Part shown: piece after piece, positions 7,360 to 17,249 of the stretch
How positions within the stretch are numbered: the first letter of the stretch is position 1
How the letters are laid out: each line of letters opens with the position of its first letter
Assembly: GCF_003574095.1 (NCBI RefSeq)
Contig: NZ_QWLA01000002.1
Coordinates: 62,001-126,000 of the forward strand
Reading direction: 5' to 3'
Origin: Calidithermus roseus
GTDB lineage: Bacteria > Deinococcota > Deinococci > Deinococcales > Thermaceae
DNA: 64,000 nt
Notes under the pieces: generated by a model
Database searches by the model: none
Seen by the model: only the letters and a program-made list of their open reading frames with translations
Told to the model about the DNA's origin: nothing
Position numbers and translations under genes: made by a program

Positions 7360-8664
7360 ATGTATCTCGTCTGGCACCGTGCCGACTTGCGCACCCACGA
7401 CAATCCCGCCCTGGCAGCTGCCCTGCAAAGCGGTCCTGCAGTGGGCCTCGTCGTTCTCGACCCCAACATCCTGAGCGGCACCTCCGCCCGGCGGCGGGCC
7501 TGGTTTTGCCGCAACGTTGCCGCCCTGCGCGAGGCCTACGCCCGGCGCGGCGGGAACTTGCTGGTGCGGTCTGGGGTGCCCTGGGAGGTGTTGCCCCGGG
7601 TAGTGGCCGAACTCGAGGCCCGCCGGGTCTTCGCGGTGCGCAACTCGACGCCCTACGCCCGCTTCCGCGATCGGAAGGTGGAGGAGGCCCTTCCGGGCCG
7701 GGTGGCGTGGTTCCAGGGCCAATACGTCCAAGAGCCGGGGGAGATCGTCAAGCCGGGCGGCGGCCCCTACACGGTGTTCACGCCCTACTCCCGGCGGTGG
7801 TGGGCCGCGCCCGAGGCGCAATTGCTGGAAGCGCCCGGACGCTTCCCCCCGGCGGCGCTCCCACCGGGCTACGACCTGGGCTCAGTTCCTAACGAGCCCT
7901 CCGACGTGCCCTTGCCGCCCGCGGGTGAGGAGGCCGCGCTGGGGGCGCTCGAGGCCTTCCTCCGCAATGGGCTGCTCCTTTATCACCAGGCCCGCGACAA
8001 GCTCGACGGGAGCGGGGTTTCGCGGCTTTCCTGCTACTTCACCCTGGGGGTGCTCTCGCCCCGGCTGGCGGCGCAGCGGGCTATGCAGGCGGGGGGCGAG
8101 GGGGCTCGCAAGTGGGTCGGTGAGCTGGCCTGGCGCGACTTCAGCGGCGACCTGCTCCACAACTTCCCCCACATGGCCCGCTCGGCCTTCGACCCGCGCT
8201 GGGACGCTCTGCCCTGGGTCGACGACGCGGAAGTGTTCGGGGCCTGGCTCGAGGGCCGCACCGGCGTCCCCGCCGTGGACGCCGGGATGCGCGAGCTGCG
8301 GGCGACTGGCTTCCTCTCCAACCGCGCGCGCATGGTGGTGGCGCAGTTCGCGGTGAAGCTGGCCCTGCTGCCCTGGCAAAAGTGCGAGCGGGCCTTCCGC
8401 GACCTGCTCCTCGACGGCGACAACGCCTCCAACCTACAGGGCTGGCAGTGGGCCGGGGGGCTGGGGGTGGACGCGGCCCCCTACTTCCGGGTGTTCAACC
8501 CCCTCACCCAGGCCCACACCCACGACCCCGGCGGCGCCTGGCTGCGGCGCTGGGTGCCCGAATGTGGGGGGAGGCCCGAACCCTATGGGCGCTCGGTGCT
8601 CGACCTCGAGGCCGCCCGCCGGCGCTACCTCGAGGCGGCTGGGCGGGTTGGCCGGGCGAACTAA
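7360..8664 (+). CDS. phr: Deoxyribodipyrimidine photolyase / cryptochrome family
   Basis: A 434-residue flavoprotein that uses blue light to split cyclobutane pyrimidine dimers. The N-terminal antenna domain begins MYLVWHRADLRTHDNPALA, with the RADLRTHDN pattern of class I photolyases. The C-terminal FAD domain shows GELAWRDFSGDLLHNFP, AGMRELRATGFLSNRARM and LQGWQWAGGLGVDAAPYFRV; the Trp residues and Asn-rich loop expected of a DNA-repair enzyme are present. Length fits the 420-residue Thermus enzyme. It stands alone between a non-coding stretch and the FAS1 gene. Confidence 0.93.
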   Translation: MYLVWHRADLRTHDNPALAAALQSGPAVGLVVLDPNILSGTSARRRAWFCRNVAALREAYARRGGNLLVRSGVPWEVLPRVVAELEARRVFAVRNSTPYARFRDRKVEEALPGRVAWFQGQYVQEPGEIVKPGGGPYTVFTPYSRRWWAAPEAQLLEAPGRFPPAALPPGYDLGSVPNEPSDVPLPPAGEEAALGALEAFLRNGLLLYHQARDKLDGSGVSRLSCYFTLGVLSPRLAAQRAMQAGGEGARKWVGELAWRDFSGDLLHNFPHMARSAFDPRWDALPWVDDAEVFGAWLEGRTGVPAVDAGMRELRATGFLSNRARMVVAQFAVKLALLPWQKCERAFRDLLLDGDNASNLQGWQWAGGLGVDAAPYFRVFNPLTQAHTHDPGGAWLRRWVPECGGRPEPYGRSVLDLEAARRRYLEAAGRVGRAN

Positions 8665-8795
8665 ACCTAAACGTAGTATGGACAGAAATTGTACGTTAGT
8701 TGAACAGCTACGCTCATAGCGGGAAAGGCAAAGGCCGGGCGTGAGCCCTCGAGCGCGGTGGCCTTTTGCCGACCTGTAAAGCAGGAGGCGAAACC

Positions 8796-9290
<495 letters not shown>

Positions 9291-9307
9291 CCCGGCGACG
9301 GCACCGG

Positions 9308-9336
9308 CCGGAGAGCGAATCGCTCTCCGGTTTTTT
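9308..9336 (+). terminator. Rho-independent terminator after the FAS1 gene
   Basis: A perfect ten-base-pair stem (CCGGAGAGCG / CGCTCTCCGG) with loop AAT, followed by six T residues. Confidence 0.92.
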
Positions 9337-9385
9337 GTGGTGGGGCTTGCACCCGCAGGGGCGGGGGATGCTCGAGGATAGGCTC

Positions 9386-10684
9386 ATGCGGCCGCTGATT
9401 TGGATCCTGCTGCTCGGTGCCATGGCCCTGGCCCAGCCCGCGCGCTGGACGGGGCAACCCGACTACCGCAGCTTCGCCGGAGCCCCCACGAGCGCCGGTC
9501 CTGCGCTCGACCGCAGCTACGCCCTGGTCTACCCGGCCCAGGGGGCCTTCCGGGGCACGGTGCTGCTGGTGCCGGGCCTGCTGGGCGGGGCCACCAGCTT
9601 CGACGCGCTGGCCCGCCGCCTGGTGCTCGCCGCCCCGGGCTGGGAGGTGTGGGCCTGGGACCGCCGCGCCAACGGCCTCGAGGACCGCCAGGGCTTCCTC
9701 GGCGCCGACCCCTGGGCCTACTACCAGCGCTACACCCTCCCCGACGCCCCCTTCCTCAAGGACTGGGGCCTACGGGTGCACCTCCAAGACCTCGACGCCT
9801 TGGTGGACGCCGCCCGCCAGCGCGGCCCGGTGGTGCTGGCGGGGCACTCGCTGGGGGCGAGCCTGAGCGCGGCCTACGCCCAGTGGAGGGGCGAGAAGCT
9901 GGCCGGCCTGGCCTGGATCGACGGGGCTCCCAGCCCCAACCGGCTCACGCGTGAGCAGTACCTCGAGGGCGGCCTTGGCGGCTTCGGCCGCTCGCCCGGG
10001 CTCGACGAACTGCTGGCAGGCCGGGCCACGCCCTACCTCGAGTTCAGCTTCCTGGGCCTGAGGCTGAACCCAGCCTTCCTGGCCTGCGCCGAGGCTTTGG
10101 CCTTCCTGGCCGCCCGCGACCCCGAAGCCGACGCTCCGCCCGGCGCGGCGCGCTTCCCGGCGAGCCTCGAGGCCGCCGCCTTGTCCCAGATCGACGACCG
10201 TTACAACCCCGTTGCCCTCTTCTCGGCCTCGGTGGGGCGGGCCTGGGGGCGCGAGGGCTTTAGCCTACTGCGGCTGCTGCAGGGGCAGGTGGGCTACTCG
10301 GTGATTGGGGCGAGGGGGAGGCGGGTGGAGTGGCAGGACACCGGCGAGGCCACCGACCCGCGTGAATTCCTCGGCCTGTACGCCTGGCCCGAGACCGGCT
10401 TCTCCGAGTGGTTCTTCCCCGTACGGCTCTCCCTCGACCTCGCTGCTTGGGACCTTGCAGTGCCCGAACTGAAGCCCCGCCGGTTGGGCTTCCGGGTGCT
10501 GGGGTTGGGGGCCGGGCGCGGCGCTGTCACCGACGCGGCCCGCTTCGCTGCCGCCCGAGCGCTCTTCCCCAGCGCCGAGGTACACGCGGAAGTCCTGCCC
10601 GGTCTCACCCACCTCGACATCCTGCTGGGGCGCCAGGGGCCGGCCGTGGGGCCCCTCGCCCGCTACCTCGAGACCCTGCCGTGA
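9386..10684 (+). CDS. Secreted alpha/beta hydrolase
   Basis: A 432-residue protein with an N-terminal signal peptide (MRPLIWILLLGAMALAQPA) and an alpha/beta-hydrolase fold. The nucleophile elbow is GHSLG (in LAGHSLGASLS); the oxyanion region is LLVPGLLGGATSFDALA; a C-terminal GLTHLDILLG supplies the likely catalytic His. The closest general type is an exported esterase or lipase-like enzyme; substrate is unknown. The start at 9386 is chosen because the signal peptide starts there and CGAGGA lies upstream. It follows the FAS1 terminator, so it has its own promoter, not clearly seen. The YceI gene follows after 52 bases. Confidence 0.85.
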   Translation: MRPLIWILLLGAMALAQPARWTGQPDYRSFAGAPTSAGPALDRSYALVYPAQGAFRGTVLLVPGLLGGATSFDALARRLVLAAPGWEVWAWDRRANGLEDRQGFLGADPWAYYQRYTLPDAPFLKDWGLRVHLQDLDALVDAARQRGPVVLAGHSLGASLSAAYAQWRGEKLAGLAWIDGAPSPNRLTREQYLEGGLGGFGRSPGLDELLAGRATPYLEFSFLGLRLNPAFLACAEALAFLAARDPEADAPPGAARFPASLEAAALSQIDDRYNPVALFSASVGRAWGREGFSLLRLLQGQVGYSVIGARGRRVEWQDTGEATDPREFLGLYAWPETGFSEWFFPVRLSLDLAAWDLAVPELKPRRLGFRVLGLGAGRGAVTDAARFAAARALFPSAEVHAEVLPGLTHLDILLGRQGPAVGPLARYLETLP

Positions 10685-10736
10685 ATCCACCTGGGACAGG
10701 GGTGCGTACTTCGAACAGGCGGGAAGGGGGTCCAGC

Positions 10737-11261
10737 ATGCGCCTCTTCACAGTAATTTTGGCCTGGCTCTGGGGTGCCCTGGCCCAGGCGCCGCAACTTT
10801 ATGCGGTCGAGGGCAGCGTGACCTACGTGGGGCGGATGCTGCTGGGGAGCTGGCAGGGGACCAACCCCACCGCCCGAGGCCAGGTGCGCTGGGCTGAGCC
10901 CGAGGCCTCCGGGCGGGTCTGCGTGGACATGGCCAAATTCGACTCCGGCATCGGCTTGCGCGACAACGACGCGCGGGAGGTGCTCGAGGTCGCCAAGTAC
11001 CCGCAGAGCTGCCTTGACGTGAGCGCCTTGCGCCGCAACGGGGAGCAGGTCGTGCTCGAGGGGATGCTCGAGATCCACGGGGTGCGGAAATTTATGCGTA
11101 TCGAGGGCACGCTCAGGCCCGAGGGCGATGCCTACCGCTTCGCTGGGGGCTTCAGGACCCGCTTCACCGAGTGGAACCTCAAGCCGCCTACCGTCCTCTT
11201 CCTCACCGTGGAGGATGGGCTCGAGGTGCGTCTGGAGGCTCGCGCCGTTCCTGTGCGCTGA
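10737..11261 (+). CDS. Secreted YceI-family lipid-binding protein
   Basis: A 174-residue exported protein of the YceI family, whose members form a lipocalin-like barrel that binds isoprenoid-type lipids. A short signal peptide (MRLFTVILAWLWGALAQ) is followed by the family pattern: GSVTYVGRMLLGSWQGTN, FDSGIGLRDNDAREVLEV and LEIHGVRKFMRIEG. The length is normal. It lies just after the hydrolase gene on the same strand and ends in a strong hairpin shared with the convergent protease gene. Confidence 0.88.
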   Translation: MRLFTVILAWLWGALAQAPQLYAVEGSVTYVGRMLLGSWQGTNPTARGQVRWAEPEASGRVCVDMAKFDSGIGLRDNDAREVLEVAKYPQSCLDVSALRRNGEQVVLEGMLEIHGVRKFMRIEGTLRPEGDAYRFAGGFRTRFTEWNLKPPTVLFLTVEDGLEVRLEARAVPVR

Positions 11262-11287
11262 TGTGACCTCCAGCCCTGGTCTAACGG

Positions 11288-11317
11288 GAGGGGCTCCCCG
11301 ACACCGGGGAGCCCCTC
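11288..11317. terminator. Bidirectional hairpin between convergent genes
   Basis: A perfect twelve-base-pair stem (GAGGGGCTCCCC / GGGGAGCCCCTC, loop GACACC) lies between the YceI stop and the convergent protease stop. There is no clear T-run in either direction, so its termination efficiency is uncertain. Confidence 0.65.
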
Positions 11318-11330
11318 GGTGGCGTGGGCT

Positions 11331-12011
11331 TTACTCCTCGCGGGCGGTCTGCATGATGGCGACGTAGTGCAGGATAGTGGCCAGCGAGTTGGCCAGCGCC
11401 GCCACGTAGGTCAGGGCTGCGGCGGTCAGCACCGTGCGGGCTCCGTCCATCTCGCGGTTATCCAGGAAGTTCATGCGCTTGAGGATGGCCAGCGCACGGT
11501 TGGAGGCGTCGAACTCGACCGGAAGCGTCACGAACTGGAACAAAGCAGCAGCGGCGAAGAGCCAGATGCCGATGTTCATCAGCCCCGTAGCGCTGAAGAG
11601 CATCCCAGCCAGGAAGATCCAGGGGCCGAACATGCTGCCGATGTTGGCCGCGGGCAGGAGCTGGGCCCGCACCCGCAACCAGGCATAGCCCTTGGCATCC
11701 TGAAGAGCGTGTCCCACTTCGTGGGCGGCTACGGCCAGCGCCGCCGAGGAGGGTGAGGCGAAGTTGGGTTCAGACAGGCGCACGACTTTTTGCATGGGGT
11801 CGTAGTGGTCGGTCAGGGCTCCCGGCACGGGCTCGACCCGCACGTGGTGTAGGCCGTGGGCGTCGAGGATGGCCCTGGCCACCTGGGCCCCGGTCAACCC
11901 ACGCGAGTTGGCCTCGCGGCTGTAGCGGGCATAGGTTCGCTGTAACCAGAACTGGATGAAAAGCGTAGCGATGAAGACGGCGATCATCAGCAGGTAAGTT
12001 GCACTCACCAT
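11331..12011 (-). CDS. Membrane zinc metallopeptidase (YugP family)
   Basis: A 226-residue integral membrane protein of the YugP / Zn_peptidase_2 family. One N-terminal helix (about 3-20) is followed by the conserved segment DHYDPMQKVVRLSEPNF, the zinc motif HEVGHALQDAKGYAWLRVR, and then several more hydrophobic helices to the C-terminus. Length is the same as in other members. Its physiological substrate is not established in the family. I chose the ATG at 12011 because GGGGGA lies before it and the upstream frame reads through the spoVS terminator. Confidence 0.88.
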   Translation of the reverse strand: MVSATYLLMIAVFIATLFIQFWLQRTYARYSREANSRGLTGAQVARAILDAHGLHHVRVEPVPGALTDHYDPMQKVVRLSEPNFASPSSAALAVAAHEVGHALQDAKGYAWLRVRAQLLPAANIGSMFGPWIFLAGMLFSATGLMNIGIWLFAAAALFQFVTLPVEFDASNRALAILKRMNFLDNREMDGARTVLTAAALTYVAALANSLATILHYVAIMQTAREE

Positions 12012-12033
12012 GTCGTTCCCCCAGGCCGTAAGG

Positions 12034-12068
12034 TACAAAAAATACAACCCAGCTTCTGCAAGCTGGGT
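12034..12068 (-). terminator. Rho-independent terminator of spoVS
   Basis: Read on the minus strand, a nine-base-pair stem (ACCCAGCTT / AAGCTGGGT at 12047-12068, loop of four) is followed by TGTATTTTTTGT. It directly follows the spoVS stop. Confidence 0.88.
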
Positions 12069-12095
12069 CACGTGTATTCTGCTATGGCCAGAACC

Positions 12096-12368
12096 TTACG
12101 AATCCAAAGGTTGGCTCTTGATGGTAAAGCGCAAGGCGGTGCGCTCTTCGGACTCGAGATCCAGCTTGACGAAGGCTGGCTTGACCAGCAGATCGAGGTT
12201 GTCGGGAGCGATGTACCCCCGTGCGATGGCAATGGCCTTGACTGCCTGGTTGACCGCGGCGGGCCCGATGGCCTGTACTTCCACCTCACCCTGCGAGCGC
12301 AACAATGCGGCAATTGCACCTGCTACGGAATTAGGACGAGATTTGCCAGACACGCGCAACGTTTCCAC
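12096..12368 (-). CDS. spoVS: SpoVS-family protein
   Basis: A 90-residue member of the stage V sporulation protein S family, small proteins with an Alba-like fold found in sporulating Firmicutes and also in non-sporulating Thermus relatives. The pattern ETLRVSGKSRPNSVAGAIAA, EVQAIGPAAVNQAVKAIAIAR, GYIAPDNLDLLVKPAF and the final SEERTALRFTI matches the whole family. The start is GTG at 12368: AGGAGGG lies five bases before it, and Val-Glu-Thr-Leu aligns with the Met-Glu-Thr-Leu start of relatives. The organism is not expected to sporulate, so the role here is probably nucleic-acid binding or development-like regulation. Confidence 0.92.
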   Translation of the reverse strand: METLRVSGKSRPNSVAGAIAALLRSQGEVEVQAIGPAAVNQAVKAIAIARGYIAPDNLDLLVKPAFVKLDLESEERTALRFTIKSQPLDS

Positions 12369-12528
12369 ATACCCTCCTGGGCACTCGCCGTCGAATTGCA
12401 TTGTAGTTGGGGACATGTTTAAAAGTCAAGGCGCGAATGTGCGATAAATACAGCATTTTCTCGGTAAGTGAAGATTCGCTTGGCTCTAATGGCTCCAAGA
12501 ATGGTGCTTGTTGCGATGTTTGACATGC

Positions 12529-12586
12529 GCTGATCAGCATTCTCGGCCTCAACCGACTTGACTTGGTATACCTTGGACCGTATACT
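12529..12586 (+). promoter_or_regulatory. gltB promoter with two palindromes
   Basis: TTGACT (12558-12563), a 17-base spacer and TATACT (12581-12586) form a strong housekeeping promoter. The spacer starts, one base after the -35, with the palindrome GGTATACC (12565-12572). A second perfect palindrome, GCTGATCAGC (12529-12538), lies 19 bases upstream of the -35. Either may bind a regulator. The 5' leader of about 60 bases carries AGGAGG before the gltB start. Confidence 0.75.
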
Positions 12587-12656
12587 CGCTGAAACCTTTG
12601 CATGAGTATGCGAAGGTCCCCCCGCATCCCAACTTGCAGCACAGGAGGCCCCCCTA

Positions 12657-15600
12657 ATGGAGTTCAGGAAGGCATATCCCGACGTACCTATCGGACACGA
12701 CGCCTGCGGCATCATCGCCATCGCCGAGAAGGCAGGCAGGCCCACCCACGCCAACGTGCAGCGGGTGATCGAGAGCCTGTACAGCATGGCCCACCGTGCG
12801 GGTCTGATCCGGGGTGAGGGGGATGGTACGGGGATCCAGACCGACCTGCCGCGCGAGCTATGGGCGGGCTACCTCGAGGAGGCCGGCTTCGACGGCAACC
12901 TGGCTAACAACCCCCGCTTCTTCGTGGGCCATCTCTTCATCCCCAAGAGCAGCGCCGAGCGGGTGCAAGAACTCATGGACCTGATCCGCGTCGAGGGCAG
13001 CCGCCGGGGGATCAAGCTCCTGCTAGAGCGCAGGGGAGAGGTCAATTCCAGCGTGCTGGGGCCGGTGGGCAGGCGCACCGAGCCGCTGTTTTACCAAGTC
13101 GCGGGGCTCTCCACCGACGGCGACGGGCCGCTGTGGGAGCTGGGCCTGGTGCTCGAGGAGCGTTTCCCGGTGCACGTGGTTTCGCTTTCGACCTCCTCGG
13201 TGGTCTACAAGGTGCGCGGTTCCGCCGAGATCCTCAAGCGCTACTACCCTGAACTCTCGAGGGCAGAGTACAAGTCGGCCATCACCTTAGGCCACAACCG
13301 CTACTCCACCAACACCCTCTCCACCTTCGAGCAGGTGCAGCCCTTCGGCTTGCTGGGCCACAACGGCGAGATCAACACCATCGAGCGCCTGCGCCGCGAG
13401 GGCCGCTTTTTGGGCATTCCCCTCACAGGCGGTTCGGACTCGCAAGACCTCAACCGGGTGCTCGAGGGCCTGCTCTACCGCTACGCCCTCTCGCTGCCCG
13501 AAGCCCTCGACCTCGTCTTCCCCCCCATCGTGGGCGAGATCAAAAATTATTCACCCGCCCTGCAAGATCTCTACATGGCCCTGCGGCAGCGCTTCGGCCC
13601 GCTGGCCCAGGGGCCTGCCGCCCTGGTGACGCGCCACCGCGAGGAGGCGGTGTTCTGTACCGATGCCATGGGCCTGCGTCCGTTGTGGTTCATCGAGACT
13701 GAGGCCGAGTACATCTTCTCCTCCGAGCGGGGGGTCTTCACCGCCGAGGAGTTCGTGGGCGACCCCCGTCCCCTGGCCCCCGGCGAGAAGATCTACCTGC
13801 GCGTGACCCCCGAAGGCGTGCGCCTGCTGCCTTATGAGCGCCACCAGCGCCAGGTGCTCGAGCGCTTCCTGGCCAAGAGCGGCACCCTGGGCGAGTACAA
13901 CGTGCACCTGAAGGGCCCCCGCTACGACAGCCTGCCCCCCCTATCGGGTGGAGCCGGAGCGGAGGTCGAGGAGAAGCCCGCGCCGCCTTCCCTGAACCTC
14001 GAGCGGGCCTTCGGTTGGGACCGCTGGGACGCGGGCTACCTCGATGCTCTGGCGGAAAACGGCAACGAGCCCATCGGCAGCCTGGGCTATGACGGCCCGC
14101 TGGCCGCCCTCAACCCCGAAAAGCCCAACCTCTCCGAGTTCCTCAAGGAGACCGTGGCGGTGGTGACCAACCCGGCCATCGACCGTGAGCGCGAGATCGA
14201 GCACTTCTCGGTGCGCACCATCTTGGGACGGCGAGCCCTGCCCAACGGCGTGGGTGGTGGTTGGACCGAAGAGTTACTGGTTCCGGTGCTGCTGGAAGAG
14301 ACCCGCCCGGAGGTGCAGGCCATCGTGCAGGGCCAAGGCACCCTGAGCCTCGAGGACGCCCTGCGTCGCTTCAAACACACTGTGCTGCTGTCACAGTTCA
14401 CCGTCGAGGAGGGGCTGCTGGCTGGGCTCAAGCGGCTGGAGGAGCAGGCGGTCGAGGCCGTGCGGGAAGGGGCCGAGCTGTTGGTGCTCTCCGACCGCAA
14501 CTCCTTCGAAAACGGCGTCTGGCTCGACGTGTACCTGGCCCTCGCCGCCATCGGACAGGCGCTCGAGCAAGCCCGCGATGGCGAGGGCGTGAGCCTGCGC
14601 CGCCGCACCTCGATCGTGGTGCACTCCGGCGGCATCCGAAACCTGCACGACGTGGCGGTGTGCCTGGGCCTGGGTGCCGACGCGGTGTCCCCCTGGCTGA
14701 TGCAGCACAAAGCCCACGCCTCGGGTGGTTTGGTGGCCCTGCAGAATATCCTCGAGGGGCTCAAGAAGGGTCTGGAGAAAGTCATCAGCACCATGGGCAT
14801 CCATGAGCTGCGTGGCTACGGGCGCATCTTCAGCGCGGTGGGCCTCAAGCCCGAGCTGGCCGAGCGGCTGGGCATCCGCACCTTCCTGGCCTCGCAAAAG
14901 GCCGGCTACGGCTTCAACGAGCTCGAGCGCACCGCCTTGGAGCGCTTATCCTTCCTCTCACAGGAGAAGGTGCTGCCCGCTAAGGACTTCCGCTTCAACC
15001 CGCGCATCTTCAAGGCAGCCATGGATGTCTCGAGCGGGGAAGCCCCTTACGACACCTTCCAGGAGCGCGTGCGGGGGCTGGAGAAGGAATCTCCCGTGGC
15101 GGCCCGCCAGCTGCTGGAGGTGAAGTTCCCCGACAAGAGCAGCGTGCTGCCCGAGGAGGTGGACATTGGAGTCGGGGGGCACTCCATGCCCTTCGTGATC
15201 ACCGCCATGAGCTTCGGCTCGCAGGGCGAGACCGCCTTCCGCTCCTACGTCGAGGCGGTGAAGAAGCTCAACATGCTGTGCATCAACGGCGAGGGCGGCG
15301 AGATCCCCGACATGCTGGGCAAGTACACCCACTGGCGCGGCCAGCAGGTGGCCTCGGGGCGCTTCGGCGTGCACAGCTACATGCTCAACTCGGCCTCGGT
15401 CATCGAGATCAAGATCGGCCAGGGGGCCAAGCCCGGCGAGGGTGGCCACCTGCCGGGCAAGAAGGTCTCGGTCAAGGTGGCGGCGGCTCGCAACGCGGTG
15501 CCCGGCGTGGACCTGATCTCGCCCTCCAACAACCACGACCTCTACTCCATCGAAGACCTCGCCCAGCTCGTCGAGGAGCTCAAGACCGTCAACCCCAAGG

Positions 15601-17153
15601 CCAAGGTCTCGGTCAAGGTGCCCGTGATTCCCGGCATCGGCACCATCGCCGTGGGTATCGCCAAGGCCGGAGCCGACATCATCGCGCTTTCGGGCTTCGA
15701 AGGAGGCACCGGCGCGGCGAGGTGGCACGCGCTGAAGTATGCCGGGTTGCCCGTGGAGATCGGCGTGCGCCGCGCCCACCGCGCCCTGGTGCGGGCTGGG
15801 CTGCGCGACCGGGTCGAGCTGTGGGCCGACGGGGGCCTCAAGACCGCCTACGACACCCTGCGCATGGTGCTCCTGGGCGCCGACCGGGTAGGCATGGCCA
15901 CCATGGCCATGGTGGCCATCGGCTGCACCATCTGCCGGGGTTGCCAGCTCGACACCTGCCACGTGGGCATCACCACCCAGATCGAGACCCTCGAGCAGGC
16001 CCAGGCCCATGGCCTCAAGCGCTTCGTGCCCCAGGAGCTGGACCGGGCGGTGGAGCAGCTGGTGCGCTTCTTCAGCCTCAAGGCCGAGGAACTGCGCCGC
16101 ATGGTGGCCGCACTGGGCTTCAAATCCTTGCGCGAACTGGTTGGGCGCAGCGATCTGCTGCGCCAGGAGGGGTTCGAGCAGGCCATCGACCTGGGCTACT
16201 TCTTCGAGCCGGTGAGCGCGCCCGACTGGATCAACGAGCGCTCGGCCCACGTGCTGCGCAAGCCGCTCAACCAGCTCACCCGCTCCATCACCGAGGTGGT
16301 CTCCGCCGCCTACGAGGAGGGCAGCCGCGACCTGATCTTCCAGGAAGGCCCGGTGGGCTCCACCGACCGCGCCCTGGGCGTGCACCTGGCGGGAGAGATC
16401 GCCCGCCGTCGCCTCTATGGCAAGGGCTTCGACGCCGAGGTGGAGTTGCGCTTCGACTCGGGGAGCGTGGCTGGCAATGGCCTGGCGGCTTTCAACTGCG
16501 AGGGCCTCGAGATCCACGTTGAAGGTGGCGCTCAGGACGGGGTGGCCAAGAACGCCTTCGGCGGCAAGGTGACCATCCTCAAAGGCCGCAACCCCTACGG
16601 CCAGTATGTCGATGGCTCGGTGGGCAAGTCCTTCGCCTACGGGGCCATCAGCGGCCTGCTGATCGTGGAGGGCATGGCCGACAGTCGCTTCTGCATCCGC
16701 CTCTCGGGCGCCGACGTGGTGCTGGGCGGTGAGCCCGAGCGCCCCTTGCAAGACGAGCTGGGCAACATCGCCACCCGTGCCCAGGCCAAGGGCTTCGCCT
16801 TCGAGTACATGACCCGTGGCCGCGCGGTAGTGCTGGGCGACCCCGGCCCCTGGATCTGCTCGGGCATGACCGGCGGGCGGGTCTACCTGCGCCACTGGCC
16901 CGAGATGGGTCTCGACGACACCGCTCTGAACCGCCGCCTGGCCAAAGGGGCTAAGGTGGTGGTGCAGAAGCTCGACGAGCGCGGGGTGGCCGACGTGAAG
17001 GAGCTGCTGGGGGCCTACATCGCCGAGTTGTACGCCGCCGAGCGCTCGGACAAGGCGGAGCGGCTCGAGCGCCTGCTGCAGGATCCCGCCCACCACTTCC
17101 GCATGGTGGTGCCGGTTAACCAGCAGGTGCTTCAGGAAGTCAGCACCGAGTAG
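12657..17153 (+). CDS. gltB: Glutamate synthase large subunit
   Basis: A 1498-residue glutamate synthase alpha subunit, which makes two glutamates from glutamine and 2-oxoglutarate and so links ammonia assimilation to amino acid synthesis. After a likely 16-residue propeptide, Cys17 in HDACGIIAIAEK would be the catalytic N-terminal Cys of the glutaminase domain (about 17-420). The central domain follows, then the FMN domain with GGEIPDMLGKYTHWRGQQ and GFEGGTGAARWHALK. The 3Fe-4S Cys residues are 1090, 1096 and 1101 (CTICRGCQLDTC; extra Cys1093). The C-terminal GXGXG helix domain is complete. No gltD is in view, so the small subunit is elsewhere or ferredoxin is used. Confidence 0.97.
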   Translation: MEFRKAYPDVPIGHDACGIIAIAEKAGRPTHANVQRVIESLYSMAHRAGLIRGEGDGTGIQTDLPRELWAGYLEEAGFDGNLANNPRFFVGHLFIPKSSAERVQELMDLIRVEGSRRGIKLLLERRGEVNSSVLGPVGRRTEPLFYQVAGLSTDGDGPLWELGLVLEERFPVHVVSLSTSSVVYKVRGSAEILKRYYPELSRAEYKSAITLGHNRYSTNTLSTFEQVQPFGLLGHNGEINTIERLRREGRFLGIPLTGGSDSQDLNRVLEGLLYRYALSLPEALDLVFPPIVGEIKNYSPALQDLYMALRQRFGPLAQGPAALVTRHREEAVFCTDAMGLRPLWFIETEAEYIFSSERGVFTAEEFVGDPRPLAPGEKIYLRVTPEGVRLLPYERHQRQVLERFLAKSGTLGEYNVHLKGPRYDSLPPLSGGAGAEVEEKPAPPSLNLERAFGWDRWDAGYLDALAENGNEPIGSLGYDGPLAALNPEKPNLSEFLKETVAVVTNPAIDREREIEHFSVRTILGRRALPNGVGGGWTEELLVPVLLEETRPEVQAIVQGQGTLSLEDALRRFKHTVLLSQFTVEEGLLAGLKRLEEQAVEAVREGAELLVLSDRNSFENGVWLDVYLALAAIGQALEQARDGEGVSLRRRTSIVVHSGGIRNLHDVAVCLGLGADAVSPWLMQHKAHASGGLVALQNILEGLKKGLEKVISTMGIHELRGYGRIFSAVGLKPELAERLGIRTFLASQKAGYGFNELERTALERLSFLSQEKVLPAKDFRFNPRIFKAAMDVSSGEAPYDTFQERVRGLEKESPVAARQLLEVKFPDKSSVLPEEVDIGVGGHSMPFVITAMSFGSQGETAFRSYVEAVKKLNMLCINGEGGEIPDMLGKYTHWRGQQVASGRFGVHSYMLNSASVIEIKIGQGAKPGEGGHLPGKKVSVKVAAARNAVPGVDLISPSNNHDLYSIEDLAQLVEELKTVNPKAKVSVKVPVIPGIGTIAVGIAKAGADIIALSGFEGGTGAARWHALKYAGLPVEIGVRRAHRALVRAGLRDRVELWADGGLKTAYDTLRMVLLGADRVGMATMAMVAIGCTICRGCQLDTCHVGITTQIETLEQAQAHGLKRFVPQELDRAVEQLVRFFSLKAEELRRMVAALGFKSLRELVGRSDLLRQEGFEQAIDLGYFFEPVSAPDWINERSAHVLRKPLNQLTRSITEVVSAAYEEGSRDLIFQEGPVGSTDRALGVHLAGEIARRRLYGKGFDAEVELRFDSGSVAGNGLAAFNCEGLEIHVEGGAQDGVAKNAFGGKVTILKGRNPYGQYVDGSVGKSFAYGAISGLLIVEGMADSRFCIRLSGADVVLGGEPERPLQDELGNIATRAQAKGFAFEYMTRGRAVVLGDPGPWICSGMTGGRVYLRHWPEMGLDDTALNRRLAKGAKVVVQKLDERGVADVKELLGAYIAELYAAERSDKAERLERLLQDPAHHFRMVVPVNQQVLQEVSTE

Positions 17154-17213
17154 GCGCGTCGATAGTCAGTGGCCGGTGGCGTTGTCGGGCTATCGGCCAG
17201 TTGCTTTGGGCAA

Positions 17214-17242
17214 TTGGCACCCACGATCCGTTCGGATAGGAT
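17214..17242 (+). promoter_or_regulatory. Leaderless promoter of the globin-HAD pair
   Basis: TTGGCA (17214-17219), 17 bases, TAGGAT (17237-17242), then seven bases to the ATG. This spacing places transcription at or very near the start codon. Confidence 0.7.
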
Positions 17243-17249
17243 AGGACAG

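Noticed and set aside
12602-12817. Possible leader peptide before gltB
   Set aside because: The frame has no stop before gltB and no run of a single amino acid; no hairpin with a T-run lies between it and gltB.
14958-17096. 712-codon frame antisense to gltB
   Set aside because: Composition is that of a shadow (His, Gly, Ala, Leu rich, no domains); gltB is continuous and complete on the other strand.
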